Positions 23,332 to 31,812 of a stretch of DNA of 35,990 nucleotides are shown here, piece by piece; positions within the stretch are counted from its first letter, which is position 1; every line of letters starts with the position of its first letter. A program made the position numbers and the translations under genes. The DNA comes from Chloroflexota bacterium (GTDB lineage: Bacteria; Chloroflexota; Anaerolineae; Aggregatilineales; Aggregatilineaceae), in assembly GCA_012729765.1 (NCBI GenBank), contig JAAYCM010000093.1, forward strand, positions 1-35,990, in the 5' to 3' direction. The notes under the pieces are model-generated. The model was not told where the DNA came from. It did not search any database and saw only the letters and a program-made list of their open reading frames with translations.

Positions 23332-24042
23332 TCACGCCGGTGGTTTGGTGCCCCAATGCACGGCCATCGTGCCGAACATAAAACGCCGGCAGCCGACCTC
23401 GATCAGACCGGCGGCACGCATCAGGGCGGCCAGCTCTTCAGCGGTCTTGAAACCGAGCGTGCTCTCCGGCAGATAGCTGTAGGCGTCGGCCTGCCCGGTG
23501 ATGATGCGGCCCAGGGTCGGGATGATGTATTTGAGGTGGGCCTGGATGAACGGGCGCAGCAGGTTGCGCGGCGGGGGAGTCGTGTCGAGCGTGACCAGCC
23601 GCCCGCCCGGCTTGAGCACACGGATCTGCTCGGCCAGCGCGCCGGGGATATCGGTCACGTTGCGGAACAGGTAGCCGCTGGTGACGGCATCGAACACCGC
23701 GCCGGTATAGGGCAGGTGCAGCGTGTCGGCGGCCTGCCACGCGATCCCGTTCGCGCCGCTGCGCCGCTGCCCGACGCGCATCATCGGCAGGGCGAAATCG
23801 GCGGCGACCACGCGCAGATCGGGCACCTGCCGCCGCGCTTCGAGCGCGATATCGCCGGTGCCGGTGGCGATATCGAGCAGCCAGCCGCCGGGGGGCAGGT
23901 GCGCCTGCCGGACCACGAAGCGCCGCCAGGATCGGTCCTGGTTGAAGGTCATCAGGCGGTTCATCAGGTCATAGCGCGCGGCGATGCGCCCGAACATATC
24001 CTGCACGTAGGCGGCGTGCTCGTCCGGTGGGGGAGCAGTCAT
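23332..24042 (-). CDS. ubiE: Demethylmenaquinone/ubiquinone methyltransferase (UbiE/MenG)
   Basis: C-methylates the quinone ring at a late step of menaquinone or ubiquinone synthesis, using SAM. 236 residues with the UbiE hallmarks: MFGRIAARYDLMNRLMTFNQ, SAM motif LLDIATGTGDIALE, TSGYLFRNVTDIPGALAEQ and VLKPGGRLVTLDT. The C-terminal YSYLPEST is also typical. The ATG at 24042 follows the DinB stop by 14 bases; a much longer frame to 24369 overlaps that gene and is rejected. Menaquinone is the likely quinone; that is inference. Confidence 0.94.
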   Translation of the reverse strand: MTAPPPDEHAAYVQDMFGRIAARYDLMNRLMTFNQDRSWRRFVVRQAHLPPGGWLLDIATGTGDIALEARRQVPDLRVVAADFALPMMRVGQRRSGANGIAWQAADTLHLPYTGAVFDAVTSGYLFRNVTDIPGALAEQIRVLKPGGRLVTLDTTPPPRNLLRPFIQAHLKYIIPTLGRIITGQADAYSYLPESTLGFKTAEELAALMRAAGLIEVGCRRFMFGTMAVHWGTKPPA

Positions 24043-24056
24043 ATGCCTGTGCCCGG

Positions 24057-24542
24057 TCAGCGGTCGGCGGGCCAGGTGCCCATCACCTGGCGCAGGATGG
24101 CAAACTCGCCGAGGTGGTGGGCGTTGTGATCGATCACCAGCAGCAGCTCGCGCAGGACGGTATAGCCGGGCGCGTGGGGCAGCGGGGCGGTCAGATCGAC
24201 GGTTGGGTCCTGGGCGAGCGCTTGCAGATCGCGGTAATCGGCCTGAAACTGGCGGATCGTCTCGTCCCAGCGGGCCTGATCGGCGCGCTCGTCCGGGGCG
24301 GGCCAGTAGCCTGCCGGCCAGGGCGGGGAGACGTGATCGGGATTGCGCACGAACTCCAGGATATCCCACTGGGCGATCCGGATGTGTTCCAGCAGCGCCC
24401 AGGGCGTATAGTCAAGGTGGGGCGGGCGGGTGTTGTAATGCTCCGGCGGGAAGTCCTGCACGGCTTCCTCGAAGGTCATGTGCGCGACCCCGCCGCGCAG
24501 GAACTGCATGAGGGTTTCGCGCAGGGTTTGATCGGCGGTCAT
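24057..24542 (-). CDS. DinB superfamily protein
   Basis: 161 residues of the DinB/YfiT four-helix-bundle superfamily of metal-dependent transferases or hydrolases. Conserved histidines are in LLEHIRIAQWDILEF and VIDHNAHHLGEFAILR and would form the metal triad. The HH-G-E motif near the C-terminus is diagnostic. The substrate is unknown; relatives use bacillithiol or mycothiol. It is preceded by AAGGACA and followed closely by ubiE, so co-transcription is likely. Confidence 0.9.
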   Translation of the reverse strand: MTADQTLRETLMQFLRGGVAHMTFEEAVQDFPPEHYNTRPPHLDYTPWALLEHIRIAQWDILEFVRNPDHVSPPWPAGYWPAPDERADQARWDETIRQFQADYRDLQALAQDPTVDLTAPLPHAPGYTVLRELLLVIDHNAHHLGEFAILRQVMGTWPADR

Positions 24543-24569
24543 GGTTAAGTGTCCTTTGGTTCAATTAAA

Positions 24570-24782
24570 TTAAGCAATATGGCGCCGGGCATAGACCAGA
24601 CAGGCGCGTACATCATCGGCTTCGAGCCAGTCGTACACTTCCAGCAAGTCATCGACTGCATCGCCTGCCGCCAGCATCCCCAGTACGTGCTCGACGGCCA
24701 ACCGTCGCCCACGAATGATGGGCTTGCCGTCGTAGATGCGGGGATCAATCGTGATCCGTTCCAACAGCTTTTGCTCGTCCAC
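24570..24782 (-). CDS. DUF433 protein
   Basis: 70 residues matching DUF433, a small helix-turn-helix-like domain: ITIDPRIYDGKPIIRGRRLAVEHVLGMLAAG then LLEVYDWLEADDVRACLVYA. Many relatives are antitoxins paired with a PIN-like DUF5615 toxin, but no toxin gene lies adjacent here. It starts with GTG behind AGGAG. The next minus-strand gene is dinB, 28 bases downstream. Function therefore uncertain; it may be an orphan antitoxin-like protein. Confidence 0.85.
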   Translation of the reverse strand: MDEQKLLERITIDPRIYDGKPIIRGRRLAVEHVLGMLAAGDAVDDLLEVYDWLEADDVRACLVYARRHIA

Positions 24783-24921
24783 AGCGTGCTCCTACGCTTT
24801 GTACTATTGTGCTGGATTGATCCTGCTGCTATTCCAGCCTTGCGTCAGGCAAGAGGCGGCGGGCACAAAGACTGTACCCGCCACTCGGTTTTGATGCCAA
24901 CAAAGATAGACCTGTGCGGCG

Positions 24922-25335
24922 CTAGCCGCTCGTGTCGGCCTGTGTGTCCAGGTCCAGCGCAACAGAGTTGATGCAGTAGCGCAGGCCGGTCGTGTCGCGC
25001 GGGCCGTCCTCGAAGAGGTGCCCCAGGTGCGATCCGCACCGGCTGCACACCACCTCGGTGCGCACCATGCCGTGACTGTGATCCGGCTTCAGCTCGACAT
25101 TGCCCGCGTCGATCACATCCCAAAAGCTGGGCCAGCCGGAGCCGGAGTGAAACTTGGTATCGGACGCGAATAACGGCAGTCCACACGCCTTGCAGCGATA
25201 CACGCCCTCGGTTTCGGTGTCCACATACTCGCCGGTGAACGGGCGCTCGGTCGCGGCCTGGCGCAGCACGGCATATTCTTCCGGCGATAGTTCCTGCCGC
25301 CATTCTTCCTCGGTCTTGTGAATCTTCTCGGCCAT
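24922..25335 (-). CDS. msrB: Peptide-methionine (R)-S-oxide reductase
   Basis: Repairs oxidised methionine (R epimer) in proteins, recycled by thioredoxin. 137 residues with the zinc-binding pairs CKAC (48, 51) and CSRC (97, 100), substrate-site [10 protein letters not shown] and catalytic Cys121 in RYCINSVAL. Length is normal. AGGAGA five bases upstream supports the ATG at 25335 over the longer frame at 25359. It is 51 bases downstream of the ABC permease gene, possibly the same transcript. Confidence 0.97.
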   Translation of the reverse strand: MAEKIHKTEEEWRQELSPEEYAVLRQAATERPFTGEYVDTETEGVYRCKACGLPLFASDTKFHSGSGWPSFWDVIDAGNVELKPDHSHGMVRTEVVCSRCGSHLGHLFEDGPRDTTGLRYCINSVALDLDTQADTSG

Positions 25336-25386
25336 GATCTCTCCTGTGTTCCAATACATCCTGGGGTTCGTTACACTCAGACTCTA

Positions 25387-26244
25387 CTAAAACTCGCCGG
25401 CGCGCCGCCACCGCCCGAAGACGCGCTCCAAAAAGTCCACGACCAGATAGAGCACCAGGCCGAGCAGACTCATCGCCAGGATTCCGGCGTACATCTCCTC
25501 GAAGCGGAGCCGCTGCCAGGTCAGGGTCACGATGTAGTAGCCGAGGCCCTCGCGCGTCGAGTACTGCTCGGCGATGAACAGCACCGCGATCGCCGTCCCG
25601 ACCGAGACGCGCAGCGCGGTCAGCACGGCGGGCAGCGAGGCGGGCAGGTAGACGTAGCGGAACAGCGCGCGGCGTCCCGCGCCCAATGAGCGCACCGACT
25701 GGATCAGCTCCGGGCGCAGGCTGGCCGCTTCGTCACGCACGACCACGAGAATCTGGAAGAACAGGATCAGCGCGATCAGGAAGATTTTCGAGCGCTCGCC
25801 GATGCCCATGATCACCAGGATGACCGGCAGAAACACGACCTTCGGGATGGGATGCACCAGCCCGATCAGCGGCGAGAAGATGCGGTTGAGGGCGCGAATC
25901 TGGCCCAGGCCCATGCCGATCGGGGTTGCGATCAGCACGGAAAAGGCGATCGCGGCCAGCACCCGGCGTGCGCTGGCGAACAGGTGTGTTTGCAGGTCGC
26001 CCTGCATCTGCTCGACAAACACCGGCCAGACCTGCCAGGGATAGGGCATAATGTCGCGGTCGAGGGCGGCGGCCAGCGCGATCCAGCAGGCGAGGAAGAT
26101 CGCCAGAGCCAGCGCCAGGTTGAGCAGCCGCGCCAGCGTGCCGCGCGCCACCTGCCGCAGCAGATCGCGCGAGGTGGCGGCGTGTTCCGTGGTGAGTTCG
26201 GCTGTCAGGCGCTCAGGCCGAGCAGCGTGCGTAGTTCGTTGCAT
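25387..26244 (-). CDS. ABC transporter permease (SsuC/ThiX-like)
   Basis: 285 residues with six predicted helices and the binding-protein-dependent transport EAA loop (EAASLRPELIQSVRSLGAGRRALFRYVYLPASLP). It belongs to the nitrate/sulfonate/taurine/thiamine-precursor importer class. Together with the ATPase and binding protein upstream it makes a complete importer. The annotated ATG overlaps the ATPase gene by 40 bases, so a later start is possible. The substrate is not evident. Confidence 0.9.
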   Translation of the reverse strand: MQRTTHAARPERLTAELTTEHAATSRDLLRQVARGTLARLLNLALALAIFLACWIALAAALDRDIMPYPWQVWPVFVEQMQGDLQTHLFASARRVLAAIAFSVLIATPIGMGLGQIRALNRIFSPLIGLVHPIPKVVFLPVILVIMGIGERSKIFLIALILFFQILVVVRDEAASLRPELIQSVRSLGAGRRALFRYVYLPASLPAVLTALRVSVGTAIAVLFIAEQYSTREGLGYYIVTLTWQRLRFEEMYAGILAMSLLGLVLYLVVDFLERVFGRWRRAGEF

Positions 26245-26990
26245 TTGTCCAGAAAGGTCCGTGTGCTGCGATAGCCAGGCGTGCCCGCGTCGGGATTGGA
26301 CACGATCACGGCTTCAGTATTCGGCGGGTCGCACAGGACGAGGATATTCCGGCCCAGGATGGCCGCTTCCTCGATGGCGTGCGTGACGATGACACTCGTC
26401 AGGCTCATCTCGACCTGAAGCTGCAAGATCAGGTTTTGCAGGTCCTCGCGCGTCAGGGCGTCCAGGCTGCTGAACGGCTCGTCCATCAGCAGCAGATCGG
26501 GCTGGAGCGCGAGCGTGCGGGCGATGGCGGTGCGCTGCCGCTGGCCGCCGGACACCGCGCCGGGAAACTTGTTGCGCTGCTCGTAGATGTTCAGGCGGCG
26601 CAGCCAGCGTTCGACGAGCTGGCGGGCTTCCCCGCGTGAGGTGGGCGGGACCGAGCGCGGCGCGTGCTTGCCGTCGGGGCCATAGAAGCGCCGGACGCGC
26701 AGCCCCAGCGCGACATTGTCCCACACCGTCGCCCAGGGCATCAGGCCGAAGTCTTGCAGGATCAGCCCGGTTTCGGGGCGCGGGCGGCTGATCGGGCTGC
26801 CGCCGATGCAGATCGCGCCGCCGGTGGCCCGCCGCAGCCCGGCCAGCAGCATCAGCAGCGTGGTCTTGCCGCAGCCCGACGAGCCGATGATCGACCACGT
26901 TTCGCCCGGCGCGACGTGCCAGTTGAAGTCCTGAAAGACGGGCACGCCGCGCGCGCCGTAGCGGAAGGTCAGGTTTTCAATCGAGATCAT
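26205..26990 (-). CDS. ABC transporter ATPase (SsuB/TauB-like)
   Basis: 261 residues with Walker A GSSGCGKTT, Q-loop LILQDFGLMPW, signature VSGGQRQRTAIARTL, Walker B LLLMDEPFSSLD and H-loop VTHAIEEA. The Q-loop and D-loop wording is that of nitrate/sulfonate/taurine-type ATPases. There is a small insert in the helical domain (FYGPDGKHAPRSVPPTSRGE). It couples with the permease downstream and the binding protein 24 bases upstream. Confidence 0.93.
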   Translation of the reverse strand: MISIENLTFRYGARGVPVFQDFNWHVAPGETWSIIGSSGCGKTTLLMLLAGLRRATGGAICIGGSPISRPRPETGLILQDFGLMPWATVWDNVALGLRVRRFYGPDGKHAPRSVPPTSRGEARQLVERWLRRLNIYEQRNKFPGAVSGGQRQRTAIARTLALQPDLLLMDEPFSSLDALTREDLQNLILQLQVEMSLTSVIVTHAIEEAAILGRNILVLCDPPNTEAVIVSNPDAGTPGYRSTRTFLDKCNELRTLLGLSA

Positions 26991-27014
26991 GATGCTGCGC
27001 CGGTTCCCGCGTGC

Positions 27015-28100
27015 CTATCCGCTGCCGGATCGGCTGCTGGTTTCGCCCGGCTCGGCGGTCGCGTCCGGCGAGACGGCGTCCGGATCCGGCGCGTCCTCGC
27101 TAATCTCGCCGATGCCCTCGGTCATCTTCAGGTTGAGCACTATCGTGCCGTTGACGCTGTCTTCGTAGGCTGGCGCATCGTCGATGATCTCCTGCTCAAC
27201 GAGCCAGGTCATCGTGTCGTTCCAGGCCGCTTCGTCGGTGATGGCATAGGTTGGGAAGGGCGGAAGCCGGTAGGTGTCGCGCACGCTGTCGGGCACGGGT
27301 GTCTTTTCCAGCCACAGATCGCGGTAGGCTTCGGGATCGGCGTTGATATCCTCGGCGGCACGATTCCACGCGCGCAGAATGCCTTCGATGTATTCCGGGT
27401 GATCTTCGATCAGCGCCGTGCTGAAGCTGATCACGCTCTGGCTGAACTGCGTCTCGACCAGCGCGGTATCATCGGCCACCAGGATCGCGCCGCCCTCGAT
27501 CGCGGCCTGGGCCAGCGGGTCGGGCAGCACCACGACTTCCATCTGGCCTTCCATCAGCAGTTGGTAGCGGATCGGGATGTTCGGCTCGGCGCGCCAGGAC
27601 AGATCATCGGCGCTCAGCCCGGCGTCTTCGAGAATCCGCTGGCCGATGTAGTGGATCACCGAGTTCTCCGAGATGCCGATCTCCACGCCGCGCAGGTCTT
27701 CGGGCGTGGCGATGCCGCTGTCTGGCGCAGCCAGGACGCGGAACTGCGGCGCATCCTCATAGGCACGGCGGGCCTGCGCTACGATCACGGCGCGTACCTC
27801 GTCCTGGTTGAAGATGCCGGTGCTGATCAGGTCGTTGAGCATCCCGTCCAGCTCACCGGCCAGGAAAAGCTGGTCGCGCTCCAGGGCGCTGCTGACCGGG
27901 ATCATCTCGACCGGCACGCCCTCTTCTTCGAAATAGCCGTTTTGCTCGGCGACGTAGAAGGGCAGCACGTCCAGAATGGGCAGCGCGCCGATCCGCACCG
28001 GGTCCTGGCGGGCCTGGGCTGCGCCGGGCGCGAGCGCCGGGGCAAACAGCGCGGCCAGCAGGGCCAGGGCGATCACAACAGCGAGTCGATTCGTGCGCAT
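27015..28100 (-). CDS. ABC transporter substrate-binding protein (NMT1/SsuA-like)
   Basis: 361 residues: signal peptide (VVIALALLAALFAPALAPGAAQA), then an NMT1/THI5/SsuA-type lobe structure. RIGALPILDVLPFYVAEQNG and YFEEEGVPVEMIPV open the first lobe, and LRGVEIGISENSVIHYIGQ follows. It has an unusually long acidic, low-complexity C-terminus (DAPDPDAVSPDATAEPGETS). The ligand cannot be inferred; relatives carry sulfonates, taurine, thiamine precursors or riboflavin. Location next to ubiA raises the possibility of an aromatic or quinone-related precursor, but this is speculative. CGGAGAA precedes the ATG. Confidence 0.88.
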   Translation of the reverse strand: MRTNRLAVVIALALLAALFAPALAPGAAQARQDPVRIGALPILDVLPFYVAEQNGYFEEEGVPVEMIPVSSALERDQLFLAGELDGMLNDLISTGIFNQDEVRAVIVAQARRAYEDAPQFRVLAAPDSGIATPEDLRGVEIGISENSVIHYIGQRILEDAGLSADDLSWRAEPNIPIRYQLLMEGQMEVVVLPDPLAQAAIEGGAILVADDTALVETQFSQSVISFSTALIEDHPEYIEGILRAWNRAAEDINADPEAYRDLWLEKTPVPDSVRDTYRLPPFPTYAITDEAAWNDTMTWLVEQEIIDDAPAYEDSVNGTIVLNLKMTEGIGEISEDAPDPDAVSPDATAEPGETSSRSGSG

Positions 28101-28134
28101 GACGTTTGTTCTCCGTGTGTAGGTTGGTTCGTCG

Positions 28135-29061
28135 TTATATCAGCAGCGCGGCAAGCGTCCCGGCCAGGAGCGTCACCGCGATATATGAGTTCATGTTGAA
28201 GAAGGCCACGTTGACGCGGCTGAGATCGTCGGGCGATACCAGGCGGTGCTCGTAGATCAGCAGCGCGGCGGTGAGCGCGGCGGCAAGGTAGTAGGGCCAC
28301 GCCAGCCCGGCAGCCCAGCCCGCCAGCACGAGCAGGATCAGGAACACGATGTGATTGAGCTTGGCGGCACGCAGCGCGCTCGCGTTGCCAAAGCGCGCGG
28401 GCCAGGCGTGCAGCCCTTCCGCGATATCGTGTGCGGTGTCCTGGCAGGCGTAGATCAGGTCGAAGCCGGCGATCCAGAACGTGACCGCGCCGATCAGCAG
28501 CCACGCGGGCAGATCGTCGGCGGTGAAGAACGAGCCGCGCACCGCGATCCAGCCGCCGCCGACCGCCAGCGCGTCGGTAAAGCCGAGCACCCAATGCGCC
28601 AGCACGGTAAAACGCTTGGTGAAGCTGTAGCCGACCAGGAACAGCACGGCGACCGGCGCGAGCGCCAGCGCCAGCGGGTCGAGCAGGGCCGCCGCGATCA
28701 GCAGCACGGCCAGCGACACGGCAGCGTAGCGCGTCACGGTGCGGGCATCAATCGTGCCGGTGACGGTCGGGCGATTCATGGTGCGCGGGTTGCGGGCGTC
28801 GTAGGCGCGATCGGCCAGCCGGTTGACGGCGAAGGCCAGCGTGCGCGCCGCCGCCATCGCAACCGTCACCCACACGAAGTCCCACAGCGCCGGCAGGCCG
28901 CCCGCCGCGAGCACCATCCCGATATAGGCGAACGGCAGTGCGAAGATGGTGTGCTCGAAGCGCACCAGGTCCAGAAAGACGCGCAGACGATAGAGCGCGG
29001 TGCCCGGCTGCAAGCCGCGCGCCTGGGCGGAGTCCTTAGCGCGTTGTGTCGATGATCCCAT
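28135..29061 (-). CDS. ubiA: UbiA-family prenyltransferase (menaquinone/ubiquinone type)
   Basis: An integral membrane prenyltransferase that attaches a polyprenyl chain to an aromatic acid. 308 residues with about eight to nine helices. Both Asp-rich motifs are present: NRLADRAYDARNPRT (first) and DLIYACQDTAHDIAEGLHA (second). The wording, especially FDLIYACQDTAHD, is closest to the UbiA/MqnP group that works with a UbiD/UbiX pair, as in the futalosine route to menaquinone. No mqnA, B, C or D genes are visible. Start ATG with a weak upstream site. Confidence 0.92.
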   Translation of the reverse strand: MGSSTQRAKDSAQARGLQPGTALYRLRVFLDLVRFEHTIFALPFAYIGMVLAAGGLPALWDFVWVTVAMAAARTLAFAVNRLADRAYDARNPRTMNRPTVTGTIDARTVTRYAAVSLAVLLIAAALLDPLALALAPVAVLFLVGYSFTKRFTVLAHWVLGFTDALAVGGGWIAVRGSFFTADDLPAWLLIGAVTFWIAGFDLIYACQDTAHDIAEGLHAWPARFGNASALRAAKLNHIVFLILLVLAGWAAGLAWPYYLAAALTAALLIYEHRLVSPDDLSRVNVAFFNMNSYIAVTLLAGTLAALLI

Positions 29062-29081
29062 AGAAGCTTTGTCTCTGATGA

Positions 29082-29627
29082 TCAGTAGCCAATTAGCAGC
29101 AGTGAGTATGGAAGCCGAAGACGTGAATGACTGTACAATGCTTCTGCAAGATTGCGCGTGTTTTCATAATCTCGGCTTACAGCTGTTCTACGCTTGGACT
29201 GATACTTGTATGAATTTGGAACTGCTAAAGCCAGCGTGGTTACTTGAACCATTACCATAGCCTGAATGAGATCACGGTAGACTGCGTTTCCCATCCAGGC
29301 ACGTCCCGCTTCTATCTCAAGACCGCACTGCCAGCTTGGATTAAAAGCATCAACCTCATACTTTAGGGTAGGCTGTCCACCCTCCCCAAAGAAAACGGGT
29401 CTTTCAATCTTATCAGGAGTATGCTTGCTAGCTTCTACTTCAAATCCCAATTCGATCAGGTCCTCTCTCAACACCTGCATAACCTGATCACTTGTTAATC
29501 CCTTTGCGAGTGCATTAGTTCCTATTCCTGCTTCATGTTTTCTGAAAGCAGCCACGAGCTCTTCTGCAAAATAAGGCGGCGGCTCTGTACGCGGGAAACT
29601 GATATAGCGTATCGATGAACCATCCAT
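29082..29627 (-). CDS. Orphan restriction-endonuclease-like protein
   Basis: 181 residues, family not recognised with certainty. The segment LKYEVDAFNPSWQCGLEIEA followed by GRA has the spacing of a PD-(D/E)XK-type nuclease core: Asp93, then Glu104-x-Glu106 ten residues later. The pattern recalls BglII/BamHI-like enzymes, which also use Glu in place of Lys. The sequence is noticeably richer in A and T than both neighbours, so transfer is plausible. It sits between ubiD (6 bases) and ubiA (20 bases) in the same direction. No methylase partner is present, so a defence role is a guess. Confidence 0.6.
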   Translation of the reverse strand: MDGSSIRYISFPRTEPPPYFAEELVAAFRKHEAGIGTNALAKGLTSDQVMQVLREDLIELGFEVEASKHTPDKIERPVFFGEGGQPTLKYEVDAFNPSWQCGLEIEAGRAWMGNAVYRDLIQAMVMVQVTTLALAVPNSYKYQSKRRTAVSRDYENTRNLAEALYSHSRLRLPYSLLLIGY

Positions 29628-29633
29628 CGTTTG

Positions 29634-31451
29634 TTATCCAATCTGGTAACTTTCCCACTTGCTGTCCACCAGCGCCTTGATCTCGGCGCTCATCTCGATT
29701 TCCTGCGGCCAGCCGCGTGGATGGCCGTCGGCGGGGCCTTTGGCGGTCGCGTCGAGCGCGATCGGGCTGCGCGGTGCAGCATCGTCCAGGAAATGATCGA
29801 CCGGGCCGCCCTGGATCAGAATATCGCGCCGCCAGTCTACATTGCCCAGTGTGCGCCACGCCACGTCCGAAAGGTTGCGCGTGTCCACGAACGAGTCGAG
29901 CGCGATCAGGTTCGCGTGCGGGCAGACCTGCCACAGCGCCTCGAACACCTCGCGCACCGGGCGCTGCGCCTTGTCGATCCCGAACACGATCACGGCGGAG
30001 TCGCAGGGCGCGTGCCAGTTGTCGCCCACAATGGCGCGGATCGCGTCGGCGGGGCAGGGCGCGGCGGGGGCATAGGGCGTGCGGTCCGGCTTGCGTGTGG
30101 CGTCCACGCCGATCTTGCCGCCGTAGGAGTCGCGGATCGCGGCATGGTCGAGCTGATCGACCGGGCCATCGACGATGGTCGCGTCGCGCCGCCAGTCCAC
30201 GTGGCGCAGCACGGCATCGGCCACCGCGCCCGGATCGTGGACATTCACGTCGGCGTCCACCACCAGGACGCCCTTCGCCAGCATCATCAGGCCCAGGCCC
30301 CACAGCCCGTACATCACCTTCTGGGCGTGGCCGGGGAAGCGCGGCTTGATGCTGACGATTACCAGGTTGTGAAACACGCCTTCCGCCGGCATGTTGACAT
30401 CCACGATCTCGCCCATGAACAACTGCATCAGCGGCAGAAAGAGGCGCTCGGTGGCCTTGCCCATCCAGTAATCTTCCTGGGGCGGCTTGCCGACGATGGT
30501 GGTGGGATAGATCGGGTTGGCGCGGTGGGTGATGGCGGTAACGTGCAGCACGGGGAACAGGTCTGGCGGCGTGTAGAAGCCGGTGTGATCGCCGAACGGG
30601 CCTTCCATCCGGCTCTCGGTCAGATCGACGTAGCCTTCGATCACGATCTCGGCATTGGCCGGGACTTCGAGCGGCTGGGTGACGCACTGCACGAACGGGA
30701 CCGGTCCGCCGCGCAGCCACGCCGCCAGCAGATACTCGTCGATGCCGGGCGGCAGCGGGGCCGAGGCGCACCACGTCTGCGCGGGATCGCCGCCGAGCGC
30801 CACCGCAACCGGGATGCGGTCCTGCTGAATCTGGCGCGCTTCCTGCTCGTGTTCCGCGCCGCCCTTGTGACGCTGCCAGTGCATCCCCAGGGTGCGGCTG
30901 TCGTACTGCTGCAAGCGATACATGCCCACGTTGCGCGCGCCGCTGACCGGGTCACGCGTGATGACCTGCGGCAGGGTGATATACGGGCCGCCATCGTCGG
31001 GCCAGCAGGTGAGCAGCGGCAGCAGATCGAGCGAGGGGTTGTCGGTGATCACGACTTCCTGGCAGGGGGCGGTGCGGACGCGCTTCGGCCCCAGGCCCAG
31101 GCTGCGCAGCGCGCCGAGCAGCTCACCGCCCCGGCGGGCCATCGCGCCGAGGCCCTGCGGCAGCTTGAGGTCGATCAGGCGCGCCAGGTTGTGGTGCAGG
31201 TCTTCCAGGTCTTCGACGCCGAGCGCGAGCGCCATCCGCCGCGCCGAGCCGTAGGCATTGATCAGCACGGGGAACGGGCTGCCTTCGACGTTTTCGAACA
31301 GCAGTGCCTTGTTCTGTGCGTCTGGACCTTTGCTCACCCGGTCCGCGATCTCGGTGATCTCCAGGTGAGGGCTGACGGGCGTTGTGATGCGCAGCAGCTC
31401 GCCTTCCGCTTCTAACCGCTGGATAAACTCGCGCAGATCGGCATAGGCCAT
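29634..31451 (-). CDS. ubiD: UbiD-family decarboxylase (prFMN-dependent)
   Basis: Decarboxylates aromatic acid precursors of quinones using the prenylated FMN made by UbiX. 605 residues, the long UbiD/MqnL form. Diagnostic parts are RDPVSGARNVGMYRLQQYD, WQRHKGG, ESRMEGPFGDHTGFY (active-site Glu residues) and PTTIVGKPPQEDYWMGKATE. The ATG at 31451 begins MAYADLREFIQ as in relatives; the earlier ATG at 31526 adds an unrelated basic stretch and is rejected. Likely first gene of the ubiD-nuclease-ubiA unit. Confidence 0.95.
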   Translation of the reverse strand: MAYADLREFIQRLEAEGELLRITTPVSPHLEITEIADRVSKGPDAQNKALLFENVEGSPFPVLINAYGSARRMALALGVEDLEDLHHNLARLIDLKLPQGLGAMARRGGELLGALRSLGLGPKRVRTAPCQEVVITDNPSLDLLPLLTCWPDDGGPYITLPQVITRDPVSGARNVGMYRLQQYDSRTLGMHWQRHKGGAEHEQEARQIQQDRIPVAVALGGDPAQTWCASAPLPPGIDEYLLAAWLRGGPVPFVQCVTQPLEVPANAEIVIEGYVDLTESRMEGPFGDHTGFYTPPDLFPVLHVTAITHRANPIYPTTIVGKPPQEDYWMGKATERLFLPLMQLFMGEIVDVNMPAEGVFHNLVIVSIKPRFPGHAQKVMYGLWGLGLMMLAKGVLVVDADVNVHDPGAVADAVLRHVDWRRDATIVDGPVDQLDHAAIRDSYGGKIGVDATRKPDRTPYAPAAPCPADAIRAIVGDNWHAPCDSAVIVFGIDKAQRPVREVFEALWQVCPHANLIALDSFVDTRNLSDVAWRTLGNVDWRRDILIQGGPVDHFLDDAAPRSPIALDATAKGPADGHPRGWPQEIEMSAEIKALVDSKWESYQIG

Positions 31452-31503
31452 GAGGGGATCGCTCCAGGATTTAGAAAATTTTGAACGAAGTGAAACCTTG
31501 AAG

Positions 31504-31533
31504 ATTTTATCACAAATATCAGGCAAATCACAA
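31504..31533 (-). promoter_or_regulatory. Candidate promoter of ubiD
   Basis: On the minus strand: TTGTGA (31528-31533), 18 bases, TAAAAT (31504-31509), about 50 bases before the start. The -10 is good and the -35 partial. TTGTGAT also recurs 18 bases further along, a possible direct-repeat operator. Confidence 0.45.
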
Positions 31534-31597
31534 CCGCGCTAATCATACCTGCCACACTGGCGGCTGGCAATGGCCTGGCCTGGCGGCAGAACGTTGG

Positions 31598-31627
31598 TTG
31601 ACAAGCCCGCCTGCGATTTCGTAAGAT
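31598..31627 (+). promoter_or_regulatory. Candidate promoter of the Rieske-like gene
   Basis: TTGACA (31598-31603), 18 bases, TAAGAT (31622-31627). The resulting leader is about 180 bases, long for a 109-residue protein. Confidence 0.6.
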
Positions 31628-31753
31628 GCATATAGAAGATGTTATCCAGGGTCGCGGCTGTGACGACAGGCCACGCACCCCGCGCGTATCTCGAATTCCG
31701 GCGTATTCCGTCTGATGGGAAACCTATTAGGGTTACGTTGTCGACTGGTAGAT

Positions 31754-31794
31754 GGTCCCCCGCCCTGAATGCGCATTTCAGACGGGCCGGGACC
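31754..31794 (+). promoter_or_regulatory. Strong hairpin in the leader of the Rieske-like gene
   Basis: GGTCCC pairs with GGGACC at the base, and CTGAA with TTCAG near the tip around TGCGCAT, with further pairs between CGCCC and GGGC. It ends 18 bases before the start codon, immediately upstream of the ribosome-binding site (GGAG), so it could modulate translation. No known riboswitch was recognised. Confidence 0.4.
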
Positions 31795-31812
31795 AAGAGG
31801 GGAGTGGGGAGG

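Noticed and set aside
24570..24782. A toxin-antitoxin pair based on the DUF433 gene
   Set aside because: No PIN-like or other toxin gene lies on either side; the neighbours are dinB and msrB.
26205..28100. MqnA/MqnD-like futalosine enzymes for the binding protein
   Set aside because: The protein has a signal peptide and sits with an ABC ATPase and permease, so it is a transporter component, not a cytosolic menaquinone enzyme of the same fold.
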